Positions 1 to 27,100 are shown, counted from the first letter of the stretch. The stretch: DNA of 64,000 nt from Hydractinia symbiolongicarpus (GCF_029227915.1 NC_079877.1:28979851-29043850); one strand, 5' to 3'. Numbers and translations are program-made. Notes: generated from the sequence alone by a model not told the origin.

Positions 1-1450
1 ACATGTTTTAGATATCACTCCAGTGTTAATTTGTTTGCAAGGAAGAAGATAAAAAAAAAATTCAGAGGGAAATAAATGCAATTTGTCGACTTCGATTAAA
101 AACCTTTTGTAAGAAAATACGGAGGACGTACTTTTTGGGGGTCAGTGTATTTAAAGGGGCTACGAACCGGTTAAAATGCTCACATTCCGTATATCCCGCG
201 CACATATTAAAAATCCGGCAAACGCGTTTTGTGCAATGAACAGAACAGCGCACTTTGCTTGCTAGTTCAATATTTTTTTTCGAAAATTATATTACAAAGG
301 AATATTTCAACGACACTCATTCTGGATGAAAACATGACCAAGGCTGAAGAAGATAAAAATTCTACAATCCCGGACTTAATTTATTGGAAAAGAGGGCCAA
401 ATTTCATAGTTCGTCCCAGAAGCAGTTATAAACACTTTTTCTACAAAAGACCAAGGCATTACGAACTTGTCAAAGTTCACTTAATGATCGCAAACGGACT
501 AGGTTATTTGGTTAGTTTCAAATTCTTAACCCATACTAATTTTCGCTGACGTCAGCACACCCCGTTTCCCCGAATTTTAGCACCTTAGCGGGCCGTCGTG
601 TGGATTGTTCCGAAATGCGGACATGACAAAAACTGCCAGAAGCGCATTTTCGACGCTATTTACCTGGCCTACACATCTCCCAAAGCGAAGCATTTGCAGC
701 CTGCCGGCTGCAGAGTTTTAACAAGGCGAATTTATTTGGCCACTTCGAGAAATAGCCAAAAATCGGCCATTTCCAATAATATTATGTCCAGAATTGTAGA
801 TATATCTATATGTTCGAGTCTGTAAATTACATAAATGCCGGAAAATTAGCGAGGTTGTTTTCTCTGCCATCAGTTCGACTTTCGTGTAAGTCACTAAAAT
901 CGAAAACCAACAGCCGTTCCGTAGCCCCTTTAAGAAATGATGATTAAAATAATCATGCGAATATAAATCCATGGCCAGTGTTTATTTTTAACTATTTTGC
1001 ATGGAAAATTTTCTGTACAGGAAAAAAATTGCTAAAATATATTTTGTACATTTATAAAACAGTTTATGGTTGGCCTTTTAAAGACCTTTCTTGTCAGTTG
1101 GACGTCTCACACGTCTTTCAATAACAAGACAAAAAACCAATTGAAATTAATGTCATATAACGTCACACTAAGTGCGGTCGACGTTTATAACGGCGTACGT
1201 CATACAATTGAAGGCTCATCAGCCAACGTAATACAACAGCTACAGCGAAAACTACTCTAAGAAACTACAAGTAATTGCTGGGTGGCTGAGCTGTTTCATT
1301 TTATTCTTTACTGAATTGATATCTTGGAGTGTTAGGGATTACTCGTACGAGTCTCGTTACTCCGACCAACTCCCTTATGTCGCACAGCAAAAATCAATTG
1401 ACGGACGGCAGGATGTAGTCCAACCAATACGCTTGAACAATTTAAAGACG
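1..1450. other. Intergenic region downstream of DYRK1
   Basis: It holds the TTAA-flanked element (155-929) and otherwise AT-rich DNA. A possible polyadenylation signal for DYRK1 (AATAAA on the minus strand, 1300-1305) lies about 145 bases past its stop codon. No other gene is seen. Confidence 0.5.
155..929. mobile_element. Non-autonomous TTAA-target DNA transposon (Kolobok- or piggyBac-like MITE)
   Basis: The two ends are inverted copies of AGGGGCTACG (left 155-164, right 920-929). Both are flanked outside by TTAA (151-154 and 930-933), the expected target-site duplication. TTAA duplication is known for Kolobok and piggyBac elements; the AGGGG start favours Kolobok, but this is inference. 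Short open frames inside (for example 229-549) show no transposase motif, so the copy looks non-autonomous. It sits beyond the 3' end of the DYRK1 gene. Confidence 0.7.
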
Positions 1451-14502
<13,052 letters not shown>

Positions 14503-17500
14503 CTACTTTATAAAACCATGATCGCGAAGTTTGCTCAGCAAAGCATCTACGTCTTCTACAACAACACCAGCTTCTCGTACAGGCGGATCAACGGTTTCCA
14601 ATATTTCGACCCTGGGTGCTAAATCAACTCCCATGTCTTCGGCCTTTAGTTTAGTTATCTTCTTTTTCTTTGCTTTCTAAAAATAAATCCACAAAAAGAA
14701 TTATTTACTTCTAAAACTGCATAGCAGTAAACACCAATGATTCAATTGCACATAACGACGAACAAGTTATATTTTTACACCCACTTCCCAATATAAAGAT
14801 GGAATTCCATCTAAAATTATTCCACGCTCCGTCGTAAAACTGCACTGGATAATTCCCACTGTTTTATTTTGAGCACATATTTAACTTTTGTTGGAACTAA
14901 AAAAATTATTTTGTGGTCCAAACCGATAAAACTTGTTCAATTACGTGGGGATACACGTTTTTTAAAAAACTGTTCCTGGAGGCTTTTTTGAAAATTTAAC
15001 AAATCCTTCGTGCTCTGCTCCTGCATTGATAAAGATATTTGTTTACATTTTTTAAAATTCTGATTGGAAAATTTTATAAAAGGGCAATTTTACCATCGCC
15101 TCTTTGAATAACATCTGCACACGCCAATACCGATTTAATGTCTCGAAAATAATCGCGAATGTGAAAATAGTTTGAATGGAAATCCACCCTAACCCGTGGT
15201 TGTATGTGTCTGAAGGGTGAAGGTGCTTGGAAAAGAGTTTTTCTCCGTTATCAGGTGGTAACGTGCAACAATGGCACTGATTACACAATTAAGTCAAATT
15301 CACCAGTAACTACAAAGTTAAATTACTTTTAATATCAATAACAATAAGAAGGACAGAGCGCCTTACCATTATATTCGGAAGAGTTGCGAATCGAGGCTCG
15401 TTTAATCTGAAAAACATGATTATGTAATACTTATAGCTTTAACGTACTTGCTCTAGAAGCAGAAACTTTCACGAGTAACAGTTTCTTGGCTAATTTAAAA
15501 GCATTGCTCGCGAAAAATACTATAATTGTCCAACCATAAGGGTTATATTGGCTTCTCACTCTTATTTGTATTTTGGTAAATTTGATATCTAAAAAATCAT
15601 GTTATTCTGATATGTTGTACTATGTATGGTATTATGTATTTTTATGTTAATTTCGGCTACTGCATGAGTAAGTGAAAACGCTTGTACATAAAATATTTTT
15701 TCTGACTATCTACCTTAAATCAGATGTTATAACACATGGGATTGCAACATTGATCGTTTCCAAGCCCCCGTCAATCTCTCTTTTTACTTTTACTCGCCCA
15801 TCTTGAACTTCAACTTCAGATGCACAAGTGGCCTAAATCAGAAAAAAGTAAATTAGTTCGTACTAGTATAAATTTTAAAAATACAACTTTCGAAACTAAG
15901 TTTCTCCACGTCAAAACATATGGCTGATTCATGGAAATTAGTTACGTAAAACTTCCCTGCAAAATGCATTGTAAAAACGCTTCACTCGCAGCGAAATGTC
16001 AGGATAACATTAGTTTACTTATCTAACTACCAACCAAAAAATTCTCAGGTCCTTGAAAAAACTCAGACAACTCGCCTTGACCACGTCTACCTGCAACCTG
16101 CTGTACAATACCAACAAATGCTCTCAGTACCATAAAATACCATTAAAATAAATTTAGAAAAAAAATAAGAACTTTTTTCTAAATTGATTGATAATAAAGA
16201 AATAAAAATAATAAAAAAAATTAATAAATAAAAATATAAAAAAAAATACAAAATAAAATATAAATATAATAAAAATATATATATAAAAAATAATAAATTA
16301 ATTGATTTTTTCATGCCTTTCTTTCAACTAGAATATCTTCGTACTTACGGTTTTCGTGATAGAAAAAGTAAACAGAAACGTTTTGTACCTGGGGTGCGTC
16401 TAAAAGTCCTGCTAAAATCTGTCCAGTTTGATTACAGTCATCGTCTATCGCCTAAACAGACATATTTTCACTTTTTTATTCACGCCTAATCTGGAGCTAT
16501 TTTATTGTCAGCAAATTTCACAAAATAAATTTTCGCAGCTCACAAGAAAAGCGAAATATTGTATTTTTGCGGGTGGATTTATTTTCACAGATAACAAAAG
16601 AATTCTATAAATATTGAATCAAAAACAGGCATTTGAAAGACAATCTATTTTATAACTTCTATGTTATATTTTCGCGGTTCTTGCTTAAAAGCTTCTATTA
16701 ATTTGCTGAAATAAATTTTGCAGTTGTACAAGAAGCCGTGATATAATTGTATAATTTAATTTCGCGATTTTCTTTGTTTTTCGTTTTTTTTGGAAAAAAG
16801 CTAATCAGCTAAATTTTTTGATAATAGAGCAACCAAAAATGGTTGTAGGATTTCATATACTGACTTGTTTTCCAAGAATTATCAGATCAGCTTTTTCTTC
16901 TTCCACAACTTTGGCTAATAATTTGGCCACAGCTAAAGGCTGTAGTTTTTCATAATCTTTATCATTAACAACCACGTGTACACCACGGTCCATACCCATA
17001 GCCAATGCAGTTCTTAAAGTTTCCTAATATAATGTATAAAAATTATTGTGATGGCTTCTAATAAAAGAACTTATAATGACAGTAAACGTGAAAATCTGTA
17101 CCTCTGATTTTGCAGGCCCACAACTGACTGCAATAATTTCACTAGCAATATTTTTTTCCTTGAGTCGAATAGCCTAAAAAGTTTAGAATCATTATGTGAC
17201 TGTGGCTATTTAAGAAAAACTGAACTGTAGGTGTGTGACATTTTTTATCTTCTTAAAATAGACATACTTTAAGATTGTTACACTATAAAAACGCAGAAAA
17301 TATTTGTTTCTAGTGACGTATGCTACTTTTATTTAAAAAGGTCTCTTTCAAGCTTTGCACGATGAAGTTTTTAGCAGTGTATATAAAAAAGCTTCCTACC
17401 TCCTCAACGGCTATTTCATCAAATGGATTCATGCTGTGCTTGACTCCATCTGTCACAACACCAGTTTTATCTGGCTTGACTCGAACCTAGGAATATAAGT

Positions 17501-20500
17501 ACATAATCATCAAAATGTATACTGTATATATTTACAAGCTTATCTAATTAGTGCTATCAATTTTTTATAACAATAATACAGTCCACAACTATTTTATGTG
17601 AAAGGCAGAATTTTTAAAAACAAAACCCACTCCAAAACACAATTGAATTTACCAATTGTCTATTTTCTTTAAATTTAGTGAATTTTCAAGGCCAAATACT
17701 TGTGTTTTTTTTAAGACATCCAATTCTTCTTCAGGTAATTTCGGACAGATTATAGCTATTTGTGTTGTTTACATCTTGACTCGGCCAGTGTTTCAGAAGG
17801 TCTGTGAAAAACTTCCTACTTTGGCTAGATTATCTGCAGCGTTGATATCACAACCATGTGACCAAACACACAAACTGAAACACCTAGGGTCAAAGTTCTA
17901 TGGGCTGGGCATGGCCTAGCATCTAAAATTAACACAACCTTGTTCAAGGGGCCCTATGAAGTTCTTTGGTATGAGGATAGAACATTCAAAAGTTATATTC
18001 ATTTCAATGATCCACCCATTGTTTTCTATTGTTATCCAATATTTGGTGGCTTAAATTGTATGTGGAGAACAAAGTTAAATTTCCTGATGCTGCAAGCAGG
18101 GCAAGTAATTAGTTGTAAAAGAAGTTGGCAATGCCTCAAATTGCCAATGCCAAATAATACGTAAAATGGCGGCTGATGAATTTAAATGTGTTAACGAGAT
18201 CACCCTCAACAAGAATTACGTGATGATTAATCATTCGATTACCACCAGAGGCAACAAAAACAAGTTGACACCTCCTAGTAAAAGGACTGAGGCTGGTTAA
18301 CAGAGCGTTGTAAAAGAAGAGTGCACAGATACCACAAATTAGTGCAGGGTCCATGCTCAAACGATAAGACTGGGTGATCTGTGATTAAAAATTGCCATAG
18401 GCTTGTTACCATCATTGATAAAAAGTGGTAAAAAATATGTTTGTTTTTTCTTATATCAGGCTGAAAAAGAATGCTTTCTAGTGCTAATTTTATTATTCTT
18501 ATAGCACGAGACACTAAATTAAACTGATATAGTTGTAATAACTTCTTCTTCTTCTTTTGCTCCAAGTTTCATTTAATGGGCTGCAAATCTCTCAAAAGAG
18601 CCTTTACATTCTGGCACTTTTTGTAAGCTTTACTATGAAGAATGGGGGTTCGGGCCTTGCCATGAACAGATAACCTCCCGAGCAATTAATTGCTCGCGTC
18701 AGAGTGTCCACGCGAGCAATTTTGCTCGCCATATTTTTCGCTAAAAAAAACTTTACATTTAGTCTCTCAGGGCATCTTTTTCAGGAGAAGCGCCTTGGCA
18801 CACACTTAAATCGTTTCAGGCGTGTGATTAAAATGCCTGGTCGGACATGTCCGTGGCTCGTTTAGAACTTTCGTTGGTTAAAACGTCCGATAGATTTCCG
18901 TCTTGGTCGGACACTTTTAGATCTCAGAATTATTGAATAGTCCTGGTCCTTAAAATCCACGAGCAAGCCTATTCATAGCCAACCTGACCACCCTAGCTAA
19001 TTCACCGGCTCCTGACTTAGTTAAAAGAACTACGTAGACATAAATCTCTTTTGCCTGGCCCCTTCGTCGTTGTTAACCAGGTCTTACACAAGAAATCCAG
19101 CCATGCGGTTCTTAACTAATGCGGAGGTGAACGCTGACAGAGCACGGATGACGCAAGTCTGCAAAACTGCACTTACAGGCGTAACAGACAATTTATCATG
19201 GATTTAATTGTAGATAATTTCTTCATTTGACGAAACAATTGGAAACCATAGTAGGTCCAAATTTAATGGATTATTTTCTTTATGCCGCAACTGTTATTCA
19301 AACAATTTTAAAAACGAAACCCACGTGTGGTAAAAAATTTTTTTTGTATAAATTTAATGTACCTGACGTGTACCTTCTGAATGAATTTGGAAGTTTTATT
19401 TAAACCATGCAGATAAAGATTTTTTTTAATTTGAAAACGAAACATATTTTTTCCTATTTGCTAAAAAATAAACAATAAATTTATGAAAACAGTATAGTCA
19501 TGCATACTATTTCGGGCATGTAGAAAAGGAAGTTAAGATTGAGAGTCGCTACACCAGTAGCTGCTCGATCATCGTGTTTGGGGTTCACGATTTAAAACGT
19601 CCCCCACTTTTCTACTGCAAAATGAACGCGCAACAAAGATTAACCTTAATGCCCGTATCGCACGCGTTTTTACAAGATGACGAATGAACTGTTTTGCACG
19701 ATGGGTGGAAAATAATCACACCAAATATCTTTTCAGTTTCAGGTTGAGCGTTCGTGCAGGAATTTCACTTAAAAGACCAATCAATTCTTAAGAAAACCGT
19801 TTACAATTATCTCAAAATGTTAATATTTACGCGAGCAATAGGATGCTCGGGTAACGAGCATTTACGCGATCACTACACGGGCGCAGGCAATTGCTCGCGA
19901 CTCATGGCAAAGTCTGGGGTTCAAAGTCCAGCTTGCTCCACAACGGTAAAAAATTAAAGATGATATCCCAATTCTGAAATTGTGTATTCTTTAAGCACAG
20001 TAAATTTCTAGAAGCAAATCAAAATGCATGTCCAGATAAATTTTGCGAGCAAATTCGCCTTTCTAAAGATATGCAGCATGACATGTTTTGATTTTGCATC
20101 AATAACAATAGACATGTGCATGCATAATGCACAGGCAAAAAATATAAACATAATGCATTTTGAATCTCATTTTCCTGAAAATCTGAAAATTAGAATAAAC
20201 AACAAATTTGGCCTAACTACTTGGTCCTTCTTTTGCTGCTTGCCAGGATGGGTGTGTATATATGGAGCTTTGTGAACATTCTTATTTTTTGGCTTCATGA
20301 AAATCCTCCTTTATCAAAGTGTATACTGGTGATTGTCTTTAAGACAATGAAATTATTAAACCTTTGGGATTCTTCTATGAAAGTGATATAGTAAATTCAG
20401 ATGAGTGTTGTTTGCCCCTATATAGTTTTCCCCTTCTCTCTCTCTCTCTCTCTCTGCATGGCAATGTCATCATCTGAAGTTAGCAAAAAAACAGTAGTTA

Positions 20501-20558
20501 CCTTAACCGCATAGTCTATTACTCTTTTACAGCCAACAATAACACGAAGACTGGACAT
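14503..20558 (-). CDS. ETFB: Electron transfer flavoprotein subunit beta
   Basis: Eight exons on the minus strand: 20502-20558, 17400-17486, 17102-17173, 16865-17023, 16389-16451, 15714-15832, 15367-15406, 14503-14676. All are GT-AG and in frame, giving 256 aa (human ETFB is 255). The protein runs from [19 protein letters not shown] through [43 protein letters not shown] and REIDGGLET to [21 protein letters not shown]. The LPNIMKAKKKK segment is the recognition loop that docks acyl-CoA dehydrogenases, with the two lysines (about 200 and 203) that are methylated in animals. With ETFA it carries electrons in the mitochondrial matrix from dehydrogenases to ETF-ubiquinone oxidoreductase. The start is the only ATG before the conserved LRVIV. 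Intron 1 (17487-20501) is long and holds a likely transposon. Confidence 0.97.
18657..19910. mobile_element. Putative non-autonomous DNA transposon in ETFB intron 1
   Basis: A less AT-rich block bounded by imperfect inverted similarity: TTGCCATGA (18657-18665) and its complement (19902-19910), each followed inward by CGAGCAATT-type palindromes (near 18678-18725 and 19830-19900). No transposase frame is seen inside. Exact ends and target duplication could not be fixed, so the limits are approximate. Confidence 0.4.
20433..20455. repeat. (CT)n microsatellite
   Basis: An uninterrupted run of about 11 CT units in ETFB intron 1, close to the exon 1 donor. Confidence 0.9.
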
Positions 20559-21186
20559 TTTTATGCAAAAATATCTGACTAAAAAAACAAGAAATAATCT
20601 GGATAAATGAAGTAGTACGGTTCGGGTTTTAAAATGATTCGCGCAGCGCTACCAGGGTCCTCCTGTTCCCTCCTGACCCTATCCGATCACCGGCTGCCGT
20701 TAGTTTATACTTTCGCTTATGCCCGGTGACTCGACGTGGCAAAGTCGAACGGACTAAAATGATATTCGAGTTAAAAAGAAATTAATTCACATTACGTATG
20801 CATTTTATAAATAATATGCCTTGTTGCGCTAAATAAGTTGTGGTATTTTTTTTAATAAACTTTAAAATTAGCAACAGATGGATTATATGTATAAAAAAAA
20901 AATTAAACAAGTAAACATTTTCAGTTTGTGTGAACATGACTCGCTTTCTTCGAGGGAATATCTAGGGTCTGTAATTTAGGTAATCAGGTCTTGAATTTTC
21001 AAGATTCGCCTGATTCAAAATATGAGAACGAAGCAGCGAAAAATACCATACCTAGTAGCTACAGAATATGTCAACTTTTAAAAACTCCTGTTAGCTTCTT
21101 GACACTTCATTCTTTACATTAACTTGAAAATATAGGCATTAATTATTCGTTTTTAAGGAAAAGTACTAACAAGAACTTCGCTTGAA
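20559..21186. promoter_or_regulatory. Shared upstream region of divergent ETFB and TM9SF2
   Basis: The ETFB start codon (minus strand, 20556-20558) and the TM9SF2 start codon (plus, 21187-21189) are 628 bases apart and point away from each other. Part of the gap (about 20635-20750) is clearly richer in G+C and CpG than its surroundings, as expected of a promoter. No TATA box or defined factor site is claimed. Confidence 0.5.
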
Positions 21187-24100
21187 ATGGATATCATCTT
21201 AAAGAGATCTCGTATATATTTTTTGCTTTGGTTTGTACATGTTACAGAGTCATTTTATCTACCTGGTCTTGCTCCTGTTTCATTTTGCAAGGATGATAAA
21301 AGTAATGACAAATGCAAGGTAGACTTTTTTTAATATAGCATTTATCACAATCACTTAATTTAAATGACAGAACACCTTTATTCTCAGTTCTGGGGTACAT
21401 CAATTACACTGAATCATAGTGCCGTGTTTTTCCTGCGCGCGCAAAATTGGAGGTAATGTGTCCGATTGGTTTGTTTATATTTTTACCACCATTTCTGCAC
21501 GCACATCGGGCATTACGTTATCAATTAGATGCGCGCGCAAGTAAATATAGGGACTGTGATTCCATGTATTAAAGGTAGCGATATGGTAAATTACACCTTT
21601 TCTGTATAAAGCATTTTTTTCAACTTTCCTTCCAAAAAAACATAAAAGTATTTATGTACCTGTTCACAATGATTTGTTCTACAATATGATGGAAAAAATA
21701 TTAAAATGTTGTAACAGATTAAAAATATAGTCAAAAGTCCTAAAAGGTAGGTGTGGCAAACTGTGAAGGAATTAGTCTCAAAGGTATACAAGTTTTCAGA
21801 AGAAGAAAATATCTCCACATGTTCAGCAGTCTGAATTTAAATTGTGTCTAATTTTTTTCTTAACTTTAATCGTTTTGAAAATATGACGTAAAACATCTAT
21901 AACATCATGAAAATAACACTCAATATTTTTTTTATTTCAATCACTTTTGCATCCAAATCCGCTGACCAAAACTTAAAATGACACACACGGTTAGAGAAAG
22001 AACACTCGTAAATCCAAAAACGAAAATTTCATGACTTCATCTAATGTATTTTTGAGACAAATCCCTTTAAATAAGAGTAGGCAACTGAAAATTTTATGAA
22101 AAATTATTCAGAGATATTCCTGTGATTGTTTACAAGAATAGAGAATATTTTAATTATTCTGCATAAAAATGCCCTGATCATAATAGGGCAAAATAAATAA
22201 TTCTCAAAGTATTTGATGTCTCACGCCAGGGGGTTTGAAGGTGAAATATGGATATAAATGTACGAAAACAGGAAATGTAATAATCAAGAAAATGATTCTA
22301 TTCAACTCTTATTTTTGTTTTGTGAGAATATTTTGTTATAATAAACATAAAAATGCCAAAAGCAAATAAAACATCGCAGAGAAAAAAGAGCGAGGGAAAC
22401 CAAGGCTTCGATTGATATTATCCAATGATAAACGGCCTTGCAAAATTGTTCATCATCCATAACCTCGATTTCACTTTCTTATTTTTCTTCTTTGTCAGAC
22501 GAGCTGAATTCATAACTTGCAGTTGTTTTAACTGGCAGAAGCGTGTTTTCCTTTTCAAAGTTAGCTCGTATCTCTTGTTCTCGCAATAATTCATTTTGAT
22601 CATACCAAGATCCCCTATACAATACTTTTAGCACATTTTGTTTCTCTGATTTAATTTGGATCTCTACAATAATTTGACGGTTTTGGAGACGATAACAAAA
22701 AGAAACTTATAATAATAAAAAAATGACGAAATGCTAGATTATATTTCAACCTTTATTCCAGTGCTTTTTGTCTTCCGTATATTTCGCACCTTACGCATAA
22801 ATATTAAGTAAACCAAAAGTTCTCAATGCTGAAGGTCAGATATTTTTTAGCAAACGTGAGTCATAATTTATTTTGTGCACAGAAATATTTGATCGCCAGA
22901 ACAAAGACATGAAGTGGAATATTTTGTAACACTAAATCCTTTAATTTTGGGGAAACATTTTGGAATAAAAATTAGTTCATTGGAAAGAACAGTTTCTAAG
23001 TTAAATGTTCCTTAAAAAATAAAAAAGTAAAAAAAAATAATTATTTACCATACCGCTGATGACGAAACAAAAAGCCTTTGGAGAAAAGGAGTGGCATATT
23101 TAGATTTATCAGCAAATATTATATAAGATAGATATATAAGATATTATATAATTTGTAACAAAAATTTTGTGTCGATTTAATAAATCTTTCGTATCATTTT
23201 ATTTTTAATACAAACTTTTTCGTATCCTCAAAAGTACAAGTTCATATAAAGTTCGTATATACTATCATTTAAAATATGTAGTTTGTATCATTTCAAAAAA
23301 GTTTGTATAAAATTTTGCTTATATACGAAGTTCGTTTATTAGGTAAATGGACTATTATCTATAGTCTTTATATTGAAATTTTTTCAACAATTAAAGTTTG
23401 TTTCTTATACGAACTTTGTTTATTTTAATTGGACTTATTATCTAAGGTCTTTAGGGATCGTCTTCACGGCATCGTAGTAAACCAAAAGGTCGCCGTAGAT
23501 CGTTTAAAAACCATGAAAACGTGATCATAGAAAACGAAGAGATCGCTGTGGATCGTTTAAAAATCATGAAAACGGGACCGTAGAAAGTGAAAAGATCGTT
23601 GTGAAACGTTTAAAATTCATTAAAACGGGATTGTACAAAAAGAAAAGATCGCCGTAGATTTTTAAAAAATCATAAAAACGAAAGAATCCTGTAGATCTTT
23701 TAAAATAATGAAAACAGGATCGTAGAAAAGATCGCCATAGATCATTTAAAACGTAGAAACTAAAAAGATCGTTGTGGAACGTTTAAAATTCATTAAAACG
23801 GGTATTGTAGAAAAAGAAAAGATCGCCGTAGATTTTTAAAAAATCATAAAAACGAAAGAATCCTGTAGATCTTTTAAAATAATGAAAACATGATCGTAGA
23901 AAAGATCGCCATAGATCATTTAAAACTTCATGAAAACGGGTTCGTAGAGGCTAAGACATCGCCGTGGATTGTGTAGATTGAACCTATGAATACGCAATTT
24001 TGCTAGTCTTCTCGAAGAAGTTAAAGGGATCCCGAGGTACTTTAACAAGTTGGACTTACCTGAAAGATTTTCGTAAGAAATTCCCAATGACATATTCCTT

Positions 24101-27100
24101 GTTGTTAAAAGTTCATGTAACCCCAGATATCGTTTTTTAAATATTTGTTTTTCTTGCCGCCTTGATGGCCGCATGGATCTTCTTGTTCGTTAAAAATTTC
24201 AGACTAGCTCCAGCCCTTTTTAGTGGCACGTAACCTTATTACGTAGTATTTCAATAGCGCTCACAAATTTATAGCTTTCACTCGCTATTATTAATGACTT
24301 TCGTAGCCAAAAACAATTAATATAACTGTCGCAACAATAAAAAAAAATTCAACGTACTTTCCACATCGATTTCTATACGAATGATTTGTTTTTGTTTTTA
24401 AAAAAATTATTCAACATGATATTCTAGCCGTCTAAGCAATAAAACAAAAAAATAATATATTAGCAGCGGGTGTGTGCATGATTTCTTTTATTTCAAATTT
24501 AAAAAAATTTATTTCAACAAACAGGTTGTAAAAATTACTGATCTATAACCTGTGACCTAGGCGGGGTTTGATGCTCAAGTGAGTATTGTCAACCTTGTTC
24601 CCAACAATTCTTGTGGACGAGGTTGCCTAAGTTACTCAGTAGATGATATGTTTTTTATTAAATAATATAAAAAAATCAATAGGAAAGAATACTACTTTAA
24701 TTCATCTCACAATGCAGAGAGAGGCAGAATTTACTGTCTAATTAAAGTTTGTTTCTATGATATTCTTCTAATATGTAGTGCAACATCAACGTAGTCTATT
24801 AAACTAAACTCATCATTTTTCCCTTTTGCGATAGCGCGCTAAAATAAGAAGGGTTACAAAGCAGGACAGACATCGAAGCGCGAAAGCAGAAAAGAGTGAC
24901 AGGTTTCCTGTAGACCTTATAAAAGCATACATCATAAATTATTGTCCAACGAGACCCTCATTATTCGCCATTTTTAGCATCGACAAATAATTGCTGTGGC
25001 TATATTCGCACTTATTAGAATACTGTGGCAGCTTCTAAATTTTTATTTATAACAAAACACAAAAAATGTTTTTACCTCCTAAATAAAAAATATTATTTTT
25101 ACCAGAGAAAAGCAAAGAAAAATAAGAAATAAAATAATAATAATAGTTAATTCCGTTCGATGCAGAAAAAACGACATTTTATTAAATATATTTAGCGTAT
25201 TCTGCAATGATTTAATCAAACTACATTGGTGACAAACTGTTTTTATTGATGCAGTTGAAGCGCAAAACTAATTGTTTTTTTGCTAAGAGTTTGTTGTTAG
25301 TGCATTGCCGTAGGAGGCAACTGAACTATGCTGTGGAAAAACAATTACTTTTTTCAGTTGTTATATCTTCTGCTATTTTTTACACGTCTGATCGCACAAG
25401 GCCTAGGGAGTTTTTATGTGCGATCTTACCACGTCAAATAATTGCCAACACGAAGGTACATGTTTTGAATATATTTAGGTAATTACCTCGGCAAATACAA
25501 GTGCCGTCTTAAATTACAAAGGTTGTAACCACCCTTAATCCTAATTGTGCTAGAGGGGTAGGTGTGATGCAACCCACTCTTATTTCCCCCTAACATTATC
25601 TTTAACTTTTTATGGGCACACCTTGATATTTTGTTACTTGCCTTCCAAAATGTATCCTTTTGAAATAAAAACCATACACAAATATGTGACATGTTGAATG
25701 ATCAGTAACTTTCACAACCTGCGTCTCAAATAAAAGTCGCTTGAAATAAAAACAATGCACAACTTGCGTCTCAAATAAAAAGTTCTTTGAAATAAAAATC
25801 ATGCACATTTTATTTTTTGTTTGGTTGCTCAGCTATATGTGAGAACATATGCAGAATTATTTCTATTTTTTTTTAAAAAAATATTTTTTTAAATAAAATA
25901 ATCGTTGGTAAAGAACTTTATGCAGAATTATTTTAATTTTTTTTAAAAAAATTAATTGTTTGTAGAGAGCTTTCGTTTCACTTTGCCGCGCGAAGATATA
26001 TGTTCTGGCTATGCAGTCAGTAATAATTAAAGCACTACTGAAATAATACGTAACAGGGTCATGTGTCACTAAAAAAGACTGGAGGTAGAATGAAAATTTT
26101 TAACGAAGGTCAAAAATAACCAACATGGCAGTCAAGCAACAAGAAAAATAAATATTTAAAAGGCTATATCTGGAGTTACATGAAGAAGAAACAAAAAGTA
26201 AATATATCATTTAGCATTCCTCAAGCAAATCTTTCAGATGAGTCCAACTTGTAAAAGTACCTTGGGATCCCGTTAATGTTACTGTAAAGGAAACAATTTT
26301 TTTTAGGTTTTTTGCAAAAAAATCATGAAATATAGCAAGAAAAGGGTTTTTCTGAGACTACTCATCAAGTGAGTTTTTTCCTTTACAGTAACCTTAACCT
26401 TGTATATTTTACTTTTTTTATTTCTGGTTTCATGTCGAAATTATTATGCATAATTACGCAGGTACTTTAAAGTTTGTTTTAAGTTCAGCAATTTACTTAG
26501 TTTAAATTTCGTATAATTTCTTTTCGTATTTCGTATTATAGATTGCCAGAAAATGGCTTTGCGGCACTCAAAACAGCAAATTTTGTGCAATTATTACTTG
26601 CATTTTATTGCATAATTTTATATATTTTTCGTTTTTGTCTTTGTTGTTGATAAATACCTGTTTAAACTTTCTTCACATATTTAATACACCTATATCGAAT
26701 TTTATTGCGTAATCTTTCTCGCAACATGAAAACGAGGCAGCGTGTTGTAAAATGTAAACAAACACGCCGCGGGTGTATAAAATTTGCTGTATACCTTCTG
26801 CTGGAAATTTTGCCACCAGAATTAAATACAAAAACTTATTCACTCACTTTCCCATATTTACTTTATAACTTGAATAAGTATTTAAGATCACTTTTTCACA
26901 CATGTGCCACTGTTAGTAAGAAGAGCTAGTCATGTAAAAAAGTTTAAAAAATGGCAGAACAATATTCCAATTCGACGAAACCTCGACCAAACAAAAATTT
27001 ATCTGGTGGGTATTGAAAATACTGTTGTGTTCCCGGGTGCAAGAGTGCAACAAAAGATTTGTCAATGCAAAACACTGGTATATCGTTATTTCAAATACCT

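Noticed and set aside
229-549. 106-aa plus-strand frame
   Set aside because: Lies inside the TTAA-flanked element, with no family motif; probably chance.
16087-16314. Hydrophobic minus-strand frame in an ETFB intron
   Set aside because: Translation of an A/T-only tract; composition artefact. Not needed for a complete ETFB.
17656-18565. Plus-strand frames and minus-strand protein-like pieces in ETFB intron 1
   Set aside because: Minus-strand reading shows scattered protein-like strings with many stops; perhaps an old retroelement but no diagnostic motif.
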